Shown here in pieces: positions 37,273 to 46,555 of a stretch of 64,000 nt of DNA. Every line of letters begins with the position of its first letter. Positions within the stretch are counted from its first letter, which is position 1. The notes beneath the pieces are model-generated. The model did not search any database, had not been told where the DNA came from, and was given only the letters and a program-made list of their open reading frames with translations. The translations under genes were made by a program, and so were the position numbers. The DNA is from an uncultured Lachnospiraceae bacterium (GTDB taxonomy: Bacteria > Bacillota > Clostridia > Lachnospirales > Lachnospiraceae), in NCBI GenBank assembly GCA_910587155.1, contig CAJULA010000014.1, positions 1 to 64,000 on the forward strand. The letters run 5' to 3'.

Positions 37273-38349
37273 CTAACTGAAAAAAACATCTGCCCCCTCC
37301 GGTTCGATCCTTATTTCCTGTAACTGAACTGCTTCCAAATGCAAAAATGGGACCATTTCTCTTGTAAACAAAGTCTTCTGCATACAGGAACCCCGGAAAG
37401 AAATTTCGGTAAACTCAAAATCCCGGAAATCTGCCCCGGAAAGATCACATTCATGAAAAACCACATGTTCCAGTTTCGACTGCCTGAAATTACATTTTCT
37501 GAAACTGCATCCTGAAAAAACAGTGTTTTTTATAAAAGTTTTCCGAAAGCTGCTTCCGTACAGCACACTGCTTTCCATCCTGCATTGAAGCAGACTGCCA
37601 TATCGGAAACTCTGAAATAAAAGCGCCTTCTTTATGACCGTCAACTCATTGAAAACAACACGGTCCCAATTACCGTACACATAAGATGTATCCACTTTTT
37701 CCACATCATTATCTCTCTGAAGTATCTCAAACAGTTCCTGATTACGCAGTCTGCCATCTCCCACAAAGACCGTCGCACTCTCTTCCCAGTGACCGCCCCA
37801 TTTTACGAAGAAAGGTTCCTCCTTCGCGACGGCTTTTACATCCGCAGACTCATCAAAATCCCACAAATATCTCCTTATATTATCAGCAAAACGGCGACTG
37901 ACAAAATACATGATTTCCGTCAGTTCATGGTCTGCATCGGTATAAAGGATGCCGCTTCGGCACTTACCGACGATCTCATATAACTGCTTTTTCAAACTCT
38001 GCAGCGGTTCTGCAATACAATCCACCCTGACCGGTAGGAACACACCCCTGCGGTCAAGAAAATAATCCCGCCCATATGCTGACAATAAATAGACAAATGC
38101 TCCGCAGGGAATATATGATCTTAACAAGGAAATCTGGAAATACCGCACACGCGAAGCTTCTTCTGTTTTCTGCTTCTGCAAAACAATATTACATAATTCA
38201 TAAAGCCTGTTTATAATCAGATTTCCCAGTTCTTCCTCATGTTCATTCAGAAAATCAGACAGCCTTGTCTTTGCAGCGGCAGTTATATCTGCGATATAGA
38301 CGTGAAAATCCTGTAGTGCCAGAGTTCTGTCCATATATCCTCCCCGCAT
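37273..38349 (-). CDS. Pentapeptide-repeat protein, cassette B
   Basis: A 358-residue protein (353 from the internal ATG). A helical N-terminal 240 residues (LSDFLNEHEEELGNLIINRL) is followed by a C-terminal beta-helix: FIKNTVFSGCSFRKCNFRQS, VVFHECDLSGADFRDFEFTE and ISFRGSCMQKTLF. The architecture matches 9953-10924 and 62626-63696, each following a vgrG. Its start touches the vgrG stop (38349), so translation is coupled. A spike-extension or adaptor function is inferred. Confidence 0.8.
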   Translation of the reverse strand: MRGGYMDRTLALQDFHVYIADITAAAKTRLSDFLNEHEEELGNLIINRLYELCNIVLQKQKTEEASRVRYFQISLLRSYIPCGAFVYLLSAYGRDYFLDRRGVFLPVRVDCIAEPLQSLKKQLYEIVGKCRSGILYTDADHELTEIMYFVSRRFADNIRRYLWDFDESADVKAVAKEEPFFVKWGGHWEESATVFVGDGRLRNQELFEILQRDNDVEKVDTSYVYGNWDRVVFNELTVIKKALLFQSFRYGSLLQCRMESSVLYGSSFRKTFIKNTVFSGCSFRKCNFRQSKLEHVVFHECDLSGADFRDFEFTEISFRGSCMQKTLFTREMVPFLHLEAVQLQEIRIEPEGADVFFS

Positions 38350-39773
38350 TAATTGCTGTATACTTTTGTTCCATGAATAATGACGTTGCCTGACTGATTC
38401 ACACTCACATGAGAAGAGCCTTTTTTCAGCAGCAACGTTTCCTGTGCCGCCACCGTTATATGTGACTTCGCCATAATGGAAACATCTTCTTTAGCTGTCA
38501 ATTCGACATTTTTTGCTCCATATACTGACAAGGTACCATCCTTCCCCAGAAAAACCGTAGCCTGTCCATTATCTGCATTAATGATGATTCCTTCTTCCGC
38601 GAATTTGATCACTTTCTGATGTACGGTCGCCAGATATTTGATATCCGGATCCGCCATCGGATCCACACTGTCTCCGTTCTTCGGTTCATGACTGCTAACT
38701 GCGCTGACCGCATAAGCTTCCCTCTCATCCCTGGTCGGGAAATATACCCGTACACCGTCCCCTTTTTCCGGCATACAATACCATCCGCTGCCATCCGGAG
38801 AAGCAGACATTGTGGAATACGGAAACCAATAAGCAGCCCGCCCCGGTCCGTCGATATCCAGATCTACCATTATTCTGTTTCTTGCTACATCAGCCACCTT
38901 TCCGGTAAGGGAACTTCCAACCAGGGCCATATTATAGGTACGAAGAGAACGGAACCCTTCTTTTAATTTTAATAAATAATAATTTTTAAGAATGCCATCT
39001 TCCAGAATGTGCTGTGCCTGTTCTATAAACAGCCTCTTTCCGTTCAGTTCAATTTGCTGTCCAATAGAAAATACCGTGGGATGTTGGATTTCAAATATAA
39101 TATAATCCGTTTCTCTGGCATCGGGCCATCCATTACTTTTCATCAGTTCATAGCTCTCCAACGATTTCCTGACAGAATATTGAAAAGCCGATATTTTTTC
39201 ACATTCTCCCCTGTCTGCTACGCCTGCATATATAGCAATCCCCACTGTACTTACATCAGATATAAGCACCGCGCCATATCTCGATATGACACGCTTTAAA
39301 AACTCCCAGTCCGTTTCCTGAAACTGCACCAACAGGTCACCAATAGGATCATCCGGTATCTGAAAAATAATATTCGTATTTTCATAACCTGCCATGATCT
39401 CTCTTATCATCTGATGCACCGTCATTTCCGTATTCTGAAAAGACCGTGATTTCAGTTCCACCGCCATCAGACAAGTATTGCCTTTCGCCGTCAGATTTAA
39501 ATAAAAAACGCCTCCTTCTCTGCTGACATATAAACTGGTCACCATCCCCCTGAACAGAACCTGTTCCCTCCCTGGCATCTGGCAAGACAGCGAAAGCGGA
39601 GTCAGTTTTCTAACCGTATAAATATATTGATCCGCAATCTCTTCACTGAGTACTGCTGTCAGTTCCAATGTCCCGTGTTCGTTGGAACTTTTACGCAATG
39701 AAAGAGATGTAATATGTTCCACTTCAAAAGGCATCAGACGCAGATTTTCATATGTAACCATATATTCTTCCAT
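38349..39773 (-). CDS. VgrG-type spike protein, cassette B
   Basis: A 474-residue gpD/VgrG-family protein with LLVQFQETDWEFLKRVISRY near 148-167, STMSASPDGSGWYCMPEKGD running into VRVYFPTRDEREA, and a C-terminal repetitive needle (NVELTAKEDVSIMAKSHITV; VSVNQSGNVIIHG). It has the same length and layout as the cassette A spikes. It follows the DcrB-like gene by 18 bases and precedes the pentapeptide gene directly. It probably trimerises as the free spike that accepts the DUF4280 tip or pairs with the spike domain of the Rhs fusion. Confidence 0.88.
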   Translation of the reverse strand: MEEYMVTYENLRLMPFEVEHITSLSLRKSSNEHGTLELTAVLSEEIADQYIYTVRKLTPLSLSCQMPGREQVLFRGMVTSLYVSREGGVFYLNLTAKGNTCLMAVELKSRSFQNTEMTVHQMIREIMAGYENTNIIFQIPDDPIGDLLVQFQETDWEFLKRVISRYGAVLISDVSTVGIAIYAGVADRGECEKISAFQYSVRKSLESYELMKSNGWPDARETDYIIFEIQHPTVFSIGQQIELNGKRLFIEQAQHILEDGILKNYYLLKLKEGFRSLRTYNMALVGSSLTGKVADVARNRIMVDLDIDGPGRAAYWFPYSTMSASPDGSGWYCMPEKGDGVRVYFPTRDEREAYAVSAVSSHEPKNGDSVDPMADPDIKYLATVHQKVIKFAEEGIIINADNGQATVFLGKDGTLSVYGAKNVELTAKEDVSIMAKSHITVAAQETLLLKKGSSHVSVNQSGNVIIHGTKVYSN

Positions 39774-39791
39774 ATCCCATAAGACCTCCTG

Positions 39792-40436
39792 TCACACATA
39801 CAGATGCATTAATATTGCCTTAAACAGATTCTCATAAGGAAATCTCCTCCTTAATCTGCAGATAAAACTCCCTGTAATACCCTTTTCATGTAGTCCGCAA
39901 AAACTCATGGAAAAAAGGTATCCTTCTCTGCTGTTTGTGATCCCTGACGTATATATAAGCTGTCTTGATCCTGAATCTATTTTCCCGCTTTCAACCGGCT
40001 GATACGGCATTTCAGATAACCTTGCCTGCTCGGTCACCCGACGTTGATACTCTTCCCCTGTCACCGGATCTATCTTTGCTGCCATATCATAAATGGTAAA
40101 AGTAAATCCAAGATCCTTATAATTGACTACAAATAACTTTTCCTGATTACTGTACAGGTCGATATCCTCCGGAAATACGATACAGCCCACACTCTCCCCG
40201 AAGAACATTCTTTTTTCTGCTTTGTACTTCTTATTGCCCGGTACTGCAAATCCCTGTTCCAGTTCTTCAAAAAAGCTTTCGACAGGTTTCTGATTATTTT
40301 GACGCATTTGCAATTCACGCCTTATCTCTTCCGTCTGTCTGGTATCTGCCAATTTTCTTGTACGTTCTTTTTCTTTTTTGATCAATTCTTCATCCAGCAT
40401 ATCCTTCCCCTGTCTTTCTTTATTTCCTCCCATCAA
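39792..40436 (-). CDS. DcrB/Eag-like small protein upstream of vgrG, cassette B
   Basis: A 214-residue soluble protein. Residues 1-60 are highly charged and helical (KKEKERTRKLADTRQTEEIR); the rest is alpha/beta, with MFFGESVGCIVFPEDIDLYS, then LIYTSGITNSREGYLFSMSF, GSFICRLRRRFPYENL and a final helix. It occupies the same place as 13807-14433, directly upstream of vgrG. Overall shape resembles DUF1795/DcrB chaperones of Rhs and PAAR effectors, but the assignment is tentative. It overlaps the Hsp70-like gene upstream by 17 bases, joining cassette B to the core operon. Confidence 0.5.
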   Translation of the reverse strand: MMGGNKERQGKDMLDEELIKKEKERTRKLADTRQTEEIRRELQMRQNNQKPVESFFEELEQGFAVPGNKKYKAEKRMFFGESVGCIVFPEDIDLYSNQEKLFVVNYKDLGFTFTIYDMAAKIDPVTGEEYQRRVTEQARLSEMPYQPVESGKIDSGSRQLIYTSGITNSREGYLFSMSFCGLHEKGITGSFICRLRRRFPYENLFKAILMHLYV

Positions 40437-42894
40437 AAAAATTCAATTCCCATGTGTCATCCTCAAAATCGAAAAAGGCCTCTTCCCCTTTGTAAAGCAC
40501 TTCTCCTTCCCGCAAAACCGGAAGCACCACAAATCCCCAGCGCTTTCGGGATACCCATACGAAAAATTTCATCTCTCCTTCCAGAATCGTGTCTGTCTCT
40601 TCCTGTATGACAGTACCGCCATATTTCTGCTCGATCTCCTCCTGAGTGGTCTTCTGGAAATCCGTCTTATGATACGCAAAGTGATACGTTTTCAGCCGTT
40701 GCCCCTGCTCATCGTTCAGATAGAGATCCAGTTGCTTTCCAATCATAAAACGGGAAATATATCCGATATGTTCCTCCGGATCCAGGCTTCTGATCAATAC
40801 CTGTTCCCTGTTTTCGTGTGTATATGCCACGATTTCATAAGGCAGTGTCCTCACCCGGTAATTATGATTTACTTTCGTATAACCCAATTTACAGTTGCGG
40901 AAATAGATCAATGCCCCTTCCAGGCTACACATCTTCAGCCCAGCCCCGTCATTGTCCTGCCTTGTATTCTGAATCAGCTTCCCCGGAACATATTGTTTCA
41001 ATGCCTCCATAAATATAGGGGATTTGCATGACTGCCCTGTCAGCTTAATCATCTCATAATCCTGCAGATCCCCCTGTTCGAATTTGGTGTCCAGAAAGCG
41101 TTCCATTAACTGATAAATATCAGGCCTTAAAAGTGTCTCTGTTTCATGCAGATACAGCCGAAAATCCACTCTCTGTCTCATATGCTCAAACTTTCCGTCC
41201 ACGCAAACCGACAACCTCCATTTATCAAGAAATATTTTGTCATTTTGCGATGCATGCTCTGTGCTGATATACAGTTCATAGCAAAACCCTGGCCTGAAAA
41301 AACGTTTTTTCACATCTTCTGCCAGTTCAAACAGGTAATAATAGTTATTTTTCACATAGAAATACTGCTCTCTGCTACGTTCCTCATATTCTTTGAAACG
41401 GGTGGGAAGAATAGATTCCGCTTGCAGATACAGTCTGTTTAGCTCGTCGTACGGCTTTTCACTCTCCGCTAAAAACGTATCATCTGTACACAAAACCCCC
41501 AATATTTCTGCAATCCTGATTTTTAACAATTGTAGAATACGATAGGTGAGATTATTACCACCGAAATTGGTGTCTCCGTTCTCATATCTGGTCTCCAGAT
41601 CAATACTATAAGAAACTCGGTTATTGTTAATGCGGAACACTCCTGAGGTCAGATCGGTGGTTCCCCCTCCGCAGTCGATAATCAGTGCATGATACCAACG
41701 ATTTCTCTCATAGCGCTCTTCACTGATCAGGTTATGGATACTGTGATATAAAACAGCCATCCCTTCATCCAGTTCACAGTTCACTTCATATTCCGGAAGT
41801 ATCTGAGTAAACAGCTCGCAGAATTTCTCTTTTTGTCGGACAGGAGCAAGCAATTGTATCTCCTTAAAACTGCATTTGAATTGTTGCTGAGCCAGCCCGA
41901 TCAGGTAATCCATGTATGCCCGCAACATTTCTTTCCGCCCTGTCTGATGTTTGTAGCCATTTTTCAGTACAACAGCTTCCCTGCGTCCGGCATCACTGAC
42001 CCAGCGTTTGATATCATAAAATATGGCTGCATCCTCATCCTGATAATTCTGTCTGATCAGTTCCAGTGCATCGAATCCAAATACATACTCCGTCCTGTCA
42101 GCCTGTATTCCTTTCACGCCAATAACGGTGGGAATCATTGATTTTCCTCTGTCTGTGGCGATTCTGACACTGCCGTCCGGCAAACAGATTCCCATGGTAG
42201 TATTGGAGCTTCCAAAGTCGATTACCAGAGGCAGATCTGCTTTCTCAATCTCCTTTTCCTGAATGTCCAGCAGTGGGATTCTGAGCGCCTCTATATAACC
42301 GGGAATGGAAACACGGTTTCCGTAATAGCAGTCATATATAAATTCCGAACTGCGCATATCGGGAAAATACAAGATAAAATACTGGTGTTTTTCCAGCGGC
42401 TTTACCGCAACGTCCCTGCCTTTGAAAAGATAGTAATCTTCTTTGATTTTCTGAAGATAAAAGCAAGTATAAACCCGGAATCTTTCATCAAGCAAAAGCA
42501 GATTTCCTTCGTATAGCACATCTTCTGACTGTACCCGATAGCCATCAAGTTCATTGATGCCTATCCCGCGATACATCATAATGGTTCCCGGTATCCTTAC
42601 CTGCTGCCCCTGTACGAGATGGAGTGGATTGTTTTCCAGAAAAGTCTGTATATGTTCCAGCCCATTTTCATGATTTGCGTTGATATGCCTGTACTCTTTT
42701 CTGCCCCGAAATTTCATGATCAGACGAATCAGCCCTTCTCTGTCCTCATACTGTGCTGGCATTGCCACCAGACGTTCCTTTCTGCATATCTCACGCAGAT
42801 GAAACAGCGTCATCTTTTCTAAATCTTTCTGACTGTAAATACTGGGGACCTTTTCTTTCCGTTCTTGGTTCAGTGTATATGTATACTGACTCAT
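40420..42894 (-). CDS. Hsp70/actin-fold ATPase of the contractile-system core
   Basis: An 824-residue protein. An unassigned N-terminal region (about 1-220, with FHLREICRKERLVAMPAQYE) precedes an actin-like ATPase: LVIDFGSSNTTMGICLPDGS near 222-241 is phosphate-1, and ALIIDCGGGTTDLTSGVFRI near 398-417 is phosphate-2. TNFGGNNLTYRIL follows, and a later KLTGQSCKSPIFMEALKQYV fits the adenosine motif. It lacks a typical DnaK substrate-binding domain; the C-terminal 150 residues are beta-rich and end in DDTWELNFFDG. It is coupled to the PP2C-like gene upstream by a 4-base overlap. A J-domain protein is encoded four genes further upstream. A chaperone dedicated to assembling or loading the injection machine is inferred. 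Confidence 0.75.
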   Translation of the reverse strand: MSQYTYTLNQERKEKVPSIYSQKDLEKMTLFHLREICRKERLVAMPAQYEDREGLIRLIMKFRGRKEYRHINANHENGLEHIQTFLENNPLHLVQGQQVRIPGTIMMYRGIGINELDGYRVQSEDVLYEGNLLLLDERFRVYTCFYLQKIKEDYYLFKGRDVAVKPLEKHQYFILYFPDMRSSEFIYDCYYGNRVSIPGYIEALRIPLLDIQEKEIEKADLPLVIDFGSSNTTMGICLPDGSVRIATDRGKSMIPTVIGVKGIQADRTEYVFGFDALELIRQNYQDEDAAIFYDIKRWVSDAGRREAVVLKNGYKHQTGRKEMLRAYMDYLIGLAQQQFKCSFKEIQLLAPVRQKEKFCELFTQILPEYEVNCELDEGMAVLYHSIHNLISEERYERNRWYHALIIDCGGGTTDLTSGVFRINNNRVSYSIDLETRYENGDTNFGGNNLTYRILQLLKIRIAEILGVLCTDDTFLAESEKPYDELNRLYLQAESILPTRFKEYEERSREQYFYVKNNYYYLFELAEDVKKRFFRPGFCYELYISTEHASQNDKIFLDKWRLSVCVDGKFEHMRQRVDFRLYLHETETLLRPDIYQLMERFLDTKFEQGDLQDYEMIKLTGQSCKSPIFMEALKQYVPGKLIQNTRQDNDGAGLKMCSLEGALIYFRNCKLGYTKVNHNYRVRTLPYEIVAYTHENREQVLIRSLDPEEHIGYISRFMIGKQLDLYLNDEQGQRLKTYHFAYHKTDFQKTTQEEIEQKYGGTVIQEETDTILEGEMKFFVWVSRKRWGFVVLPVLREGEVLYKGEEAFFDFEDDTWELNFFDGRK

Positions 42895-44627
42895 GTCCGC
42901 CCCCCGCTTTCATCCTTTGCTTCATCCGGGCTGTCTTTTGTCTCTTCCGGCCAAGCTTCGCTGTCCTGTTGTTGTTCCATCTGTCTGGCGGCCTCGATCC
43001 CTGCCCTGGCCGCAGCAATCTTCCCATTGATCCCGTCCGCCAGATCGGGCAGTTCCAGTCGGATGTAAATGGCCTGTGCCGTCTGATAAAATGTAATCGC
43101 GCTCTCGTACATTCCCCCTGCCAGCATTTCGTTTCCTTTATTCTCCAGTTCAATGGCATTTTGCTGATCATTTGCTTTCTGCTGATTCTCAAGCTCCCGT
43201 TTTGCTTCTTCCTCCTGCTGCTGTTTCGCCGCCTCTGCTTCTGCCGACTCCTCCAATTCCTTTTTCCTGTCTGTTTCCTTCTGCAGTTCTGCTTCTATTA
43301 CTGCCTCAGCCGCTGCCTGTTTTTGCATGGCTTCTTCTTTCCCCTCCGCATAATAAAGAGAAGCTGCCTTTTCTTTTGCTTCTTTGTATTTTTCAATGGC
43401 ACCTTCCAGATTGCCGTCAGCCTCTTTACGTTCCCCCATATCAAGCAGGTCAAATACATCAATATAATTTTTTGTCAGTTCCAGCTGACTATCGATATAT
43501 CTTTTTCCTGTATTTCCTGCCACAATGGACAGTTCTCTGGCCGTAAGATACATCGTCTGCGCTTTCTGATATTCCGCTTCCATGATTGCTGCATCCGCCA
43601 TAATAATCTGCTCCGCCAGTTTTTTATATTGATCCGCCTCTTGTACTTCTTCCTCATCATTCAAAGTCTTTGCCAGCTTTAATGCCTCAGTAAATTCTTC
43701 TGCCGCCTTCTGGTAGTTATCATACAACAGATATGCCTCTCCACTCTCCATGTACTGCTGAAGATTCTCTCTTTTCATACGGACGGATCTGCCGCGCAAA
43801 TATAAGCCAAGACCTGCTGCCCCGACAATCAGCAAAATAGGGAGCAGGATCTTAAATATTTTTTTAATGGTCCATTTCTTTTTCGGAGACTGGTACACTC
43901 CATCCACAAAGGTAACTGCCAGCGTATAGTTGTCTATACTCTGATTCTCCTGATTTTTCAGAATGACATCTTCCACCTGATTCAGTATTTCCTGCGGCTC
44001 TTTGGCATCCTTTAAAAAATCAAGAAGCTGCCCATCATCGCACCGCTCCCATACCCCCCGTGACAGGACTGCGAAAGTATCACCACTTTCCAATTTTATC
44101 TTTTTAGAGCGCCGTACCTGCGGAGTCCCTCTTTCACCGAGAAAAGAATAGAGATTATTGCGGGCCTCATGGGCTGCAGCCTGATCCGGCAGTATCTTTT
44201 CCCTTTCCACAAGATTCTGTGTCAGTGACTGATCTGTGCTGCGCGCAAGAATACGGGCATTTCTGATCAGATAAAATCTGCTGTTCCCCACATGACAATA
44301 CCTGATCTTCCGATAATCGGTCGCCGCAACTACCACGGATGCCTTCAAGTGCATGCCGCCACGCTGCCTGAGTAGTTCTTTGTGTGCTTTTATCAGATAA
44401 CACTTTAATTTGCGCCCTGACAGAGAAGGATGTTCCGTAAATTCCCGGATCACACTCTCGACCACCAGTCGGGCACTGCTGATAAAAGGTTCTTCATCCA
44501 GTCCGTCTGCCAGCACATAACAGGCAAAATCATCCATTTCCACATAACCAAAATAATCTCTGTTGGACAGTTTCTGCCCTTCCTCCGACATATTAGCTGT
44601 CCTGAATTCAGAATTTATCCTTCTCAT
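42891..44627 (-). CDS. Membrane PP2C-like phosphatase with helical repeat C-terminus
   Basis: A 578-residue protein. Residues 20-245 are a PP2C-type domain: YVLADGLDEE contains the metal-binding Asp-Gly (D41-G42), CHVGNSRFYLIRN is the usual GDSR-like block, and DNYTLAVTFVDG carries the final Asp. The SDG motif is replaced by LSRGVWE, so one metal ligand is missing. A single transmembrane helix lies at about 257-277 (IFKILLPILLIVGAAGLGLY). The C-terminal 300 residues are TPR-like and coiled-coil (KAAEEFTEALKLAKTLNDEE; EEEAKRELENQQKANDQQNA). With the two FHA proteins it suggests control by Thr phosphorylation, as in the PppA/Fha pathway of type VI systems. It overlaps the preceding gene by 20 bases. 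Confidence 0.75.
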   Translation of the reverse strand: MRRINSEFRTANMSEEGQKLSNRDYFGYVEMDDFACYVLADGLDEEPFISSARLVVESVIREFTEHPSLSGRKLKCYLIKAHKELLRQRGGMHLKASVVVAATDYRKIRYCHVGNSRFYLIRNARILARSTDQSLTQNLVEREKILPDQAAAHEARNNLYSFLGERGTPQVRRSKKIKLESGDTFAVLSRGVWERCDDGQLLDFLKDAKEPQEILNQVEDVILKNQENQSIDNYTLAVTFVDGVYQSPKKKWTIKKIFKILLPILLIVGAAGLGLYLRGRSVRMKRENLQQYMESGEAYLLYDNYQKAAEEFTEALKLAKTLNDEEEVQEADQYKKLAEQIIMADAAIMEAEYQKAQTMYLTARELSIVAGNTGKRYIDSQLELTKNYIDVFDLLDMGERKEADGNLEGAIEKYKEAKEKAASLYYAEGKEEAMQKQAAAEAVIEAELQKETDRKKELEESAEAEAAKQQQEEEAKRELENQQKANDQQNAIELENKGNEMLAGGMYESAITFYQTAQAIYIRLELPDLADGINGKIAAARAGIEAARQMEQQQDSEAWPEETKDSPDEAKDESGGRT

Positions 44628-45459
44628 CCGTTGTCTCCACCCGCACCTTTAATAAGAGTACACTTCCGTTGTCCATTTCCTGGTGCTGCTTTGATTCCGC
44701 CTTCTGTACAATCGCATCTGCCTGGCTCTGTACAGATATCCGTTCCAACAGAATATCTTCCATTTCGCCCCAGGATACTGTTTCAAATATCCCCCGGCTG
44801 ACCATCAATACTGTATCCTGATCTTTCAGCCTGATGGGCCGGTCACATCGCTCAATTTCACGGAAACCGTCCTTCCCCAGATAATTCCATATTCTTTTTT
44901 CATCCATACTCCAAATGGCTTCCTGCCGGGATATGTTACCCATATGGTATGCTTCTGCCGCAAGCACATCAACGGTCTGGCCCTCGTTCAGAGGAATGAG
45001 TTCTTTTCCACGCATCAGGGCAATACGAAGATCTCCAGCAGAGGCATAATATAAATGAGTTCTGTTCACAAAAACGGCCGCCATACCTGCCCCGCCTCTG
45101 CGCTCCCCAATTGTCTGTCGGATACGTCTGTGGGCCTGAGCAAAGGTACTTTTAAAAAAATAAATAGGATTATTAAGTATCTGATATGGCTCAAAACAGT
45201 CTAAAACAGAATCAGCCGCCAGATGTGCACACACTTTTCCCGTATTCTCACTGCCTGTCCCATCAGCCAGAACTGCTATAGTCCCCGCACAGTTTGACAA
45301 TGCTTCCGCATAATCAGCCTGTATCTCCCTGCGCCCCATGCTCTGGCTGATTGCTACACATACCGGTTCTTTTGTCCACTTCGGCAAAAAAAGCAGCCGT
45401 ACCATAACCGCTGTCAGAAACAGGCCTGCGCTGACCGAGATAATTATCATTTCCGTCAT
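44608..45459 (-). CDS. Membrane-anchored PP2C-like phosphatase
   Basis: A 283-residue protein with an N-terminal transmembrane helix (MIIISVSAGLFLTAVMVRLL), then a PP2C domain: IAVLADGTGSENTGKVCAHL is the DG motif, YYASAGDLRIALMRG is the GDSR-like block, and MDNGSVLLLKVRVE is the C-terminal DN motif. As in the neighbouring phosphatase, SDG is replaced by VSRGIFE. The shared change in both proteins suggests a subfamily with altered metal binding or loss of activity rather than random decay. It is coupled by overlaps to the FHA gene upstream and the larger PP2C-like gene downstream. Confidence 0.75.
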   Translation of the reverse strand: MTEMIIISVSAGLFLTAVMVRLLFLPKWTKEPVCVAISQSMGRREIQADYAEALSNCAGTIAVLADGTGSENTGKVCAHLAADSVLDCFEPYQILNNPIYFFKSTFAQAHRRIRQTIGERRGGAGMAAVFVNRTHLYYASAGDLRIALMRGKELIPLNEGQTVDVLAAEAYHMGNISRQEAIWSMDEKRIWNYLGKDGFREIERCDRPIRLKDQDTVLMVSRGIFETVSWGEMEDILLERISVQSQADAIVQKAESKQHQEMDNGSVLLLKVRVETTDEKDKF

Positions 45460-45953
45460 TTCACATCATCCCAGCTGAAGTTCTGCCCACATAAAGGAGC
45501 AAACAGAAATCTGCTTTTTCCCAGACTGATCGTATCATAAGGCTTTAGCTCTGTCGGTACATAAACGGCCTCATCATTCAAATATGCCAGTCCGGCAGCG
45601 TCGCCGGGAAGAATAACGGTATTCATCTTTTTCGCATCATATACAATAATTGTGTGATTTCTGCGATTAATCTCATTATCACCAAGTATCTGTATATCCA
45701 TATCATCCCCACGTCCAACAAAATTTTTCCCGTCATGAATTTTGTAATCCATACCGACTCTGGCTCCCTCAATACAGACAAGCCAGCCACAGACCGGCCT
45801 GACCTCTTCCTGCAGAATTTCCACCGGCGGTTCAAATCCTGCGGGTTTTTCCGGGGCGGTTTCCTCCTGAGATTTCATATTACAATAAGGACAGATATTA
45901 CCGTATCGTCTTGCATTATATACGTGTCCGTTCGGACATTTTGTCAAACTCAT
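45456..45953 (-). CDS. Zinc-ribbon plus FHA-domain protein
   Basis: A 165-residue protein. The N-terminus has the pattern CPNGH-x-YNARRYGN-x-CPYC, two Cys-x2-(Gly-His/Cys) knuckles that should bind zinc. Residues 65-150 are an FHA domain: FVGRGDDMDIQILGDNEINR contains the GR loop, INRRNHTIIVYD is the S/R-x-x-H equivalent, and DTISLGKSRFLFAPL closes the fold. FHA domains bind phosphothreonine peptides, so the partner is likely a phosphorylated component of the injection machine. The same zinc-knuckle/FHA arrangement occurs in other Clostridia signalling proteins. It overlaps the phosphatase gene by 4 bases. Confidence 0.8.
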   Translation of the reverse strand: MSLTKCPNGHVYNARRYGNICPYCNMKSQEETAPEKPAGFEPPVEILQEEVRPVCGWLVCIEGARVGMDYKIHDGKNFVGRGDDMDIQILGDNEINRRNHTIIVYDAKKMNTVILPGDAAGLAYLNDEAVYVPTELKPYDTISLGKSRFLFAPLCGQNFSWDDVK

Positions 45954-45994
45954 CTCTGTTTTCTCTCCTGAATCACATAAGCCAAACTGCTATA

Positions 45995-46552
45995 CTACGA
46001 CAAAAGTAGTTTTGTATTTGCTATATAAATAATGTCTCCTGCAGCAACTCTGCAGGGACGGTTCATGACTTTATAACAGTCTCCGTCCTCGACTTTCTTT
46101 ATTTTCACACCATTCTGCGAACCAAGGTCTTCTACAAACCAGCCATTATTACAAAAGTTTAAAGCCGCATGGCAGGGATCAATAAAAGTGCTGTACTCAC
46201 AATCTTCCAGATCAACATCAACGTCTTCTTCCGTATTCTTTTTTCCGATTACGACGGCAACCCTGTCAGACAGATCCCAGGATCGCACAGGCATATTCTG
46301 TTCATTCAAAAGAATGAGCTGTCTCACCAATGTGACATCAGACGGATATTGCCTTTTATCTGTCGGCTCCCTCTGTCTACATTGCTCACACAGGTCCACC
46401 ACCGTTACGACAAGAATCACCACAATACAGGGTATAACAAACTCCCACTTCAGGGCTTCCATTCCCACATGCAGACCATACAGCAGTCCGCAGCCACCCA
46501 ACAATATGGCAATATCCGCTGCTGTTTTTATCCTGTTTTTTAACCCGGGCAT
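45995..46552 (-). CDS. Membrane-anchored FHA-domain protein
   Basis: A 185-residue protein. Two transmembrane helices lie at about 10-28 (ADIAILLGGCGLLYGLHVG) and 33-52 (KWEFVIPCIVVILVVTVVDL). A cytoplasmic FHA domain follows at about 88-185: VAVVIGKKNTEEDVDVDLED, then STFIDPCHAALNFCNNGWFV, EDLGSQNGVKIKK and AGDIIYIANTKLLL. The GxQNG turn and D-x-x-HA block are typical; the first loop has GK rather than GR. It could be the membrane docking point of the apparatus, comparable to Fha in type VI systems. It lies 3 bases after the DnaJ gene. Confidence 0.8.
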   Translation of the reverse strand: MPGLKNRIKTAADIAILLGGCGLLYGLHVGMEALKWEFVIPCIVVILVVTVVDLCEQCRQREPTDKRQYPSDVTLVRQLILLNEQNMPVRSWDLSDRVAVVIGKKNTEEDVDVDLEDCEYSTFIDPCHAALNFCNNGWFVEDLGSQNGVKIKKVEDGDCYKVMNRPCRVAAGDIIYIANTKLLLS

Positions 46553-46555
46553 CTG

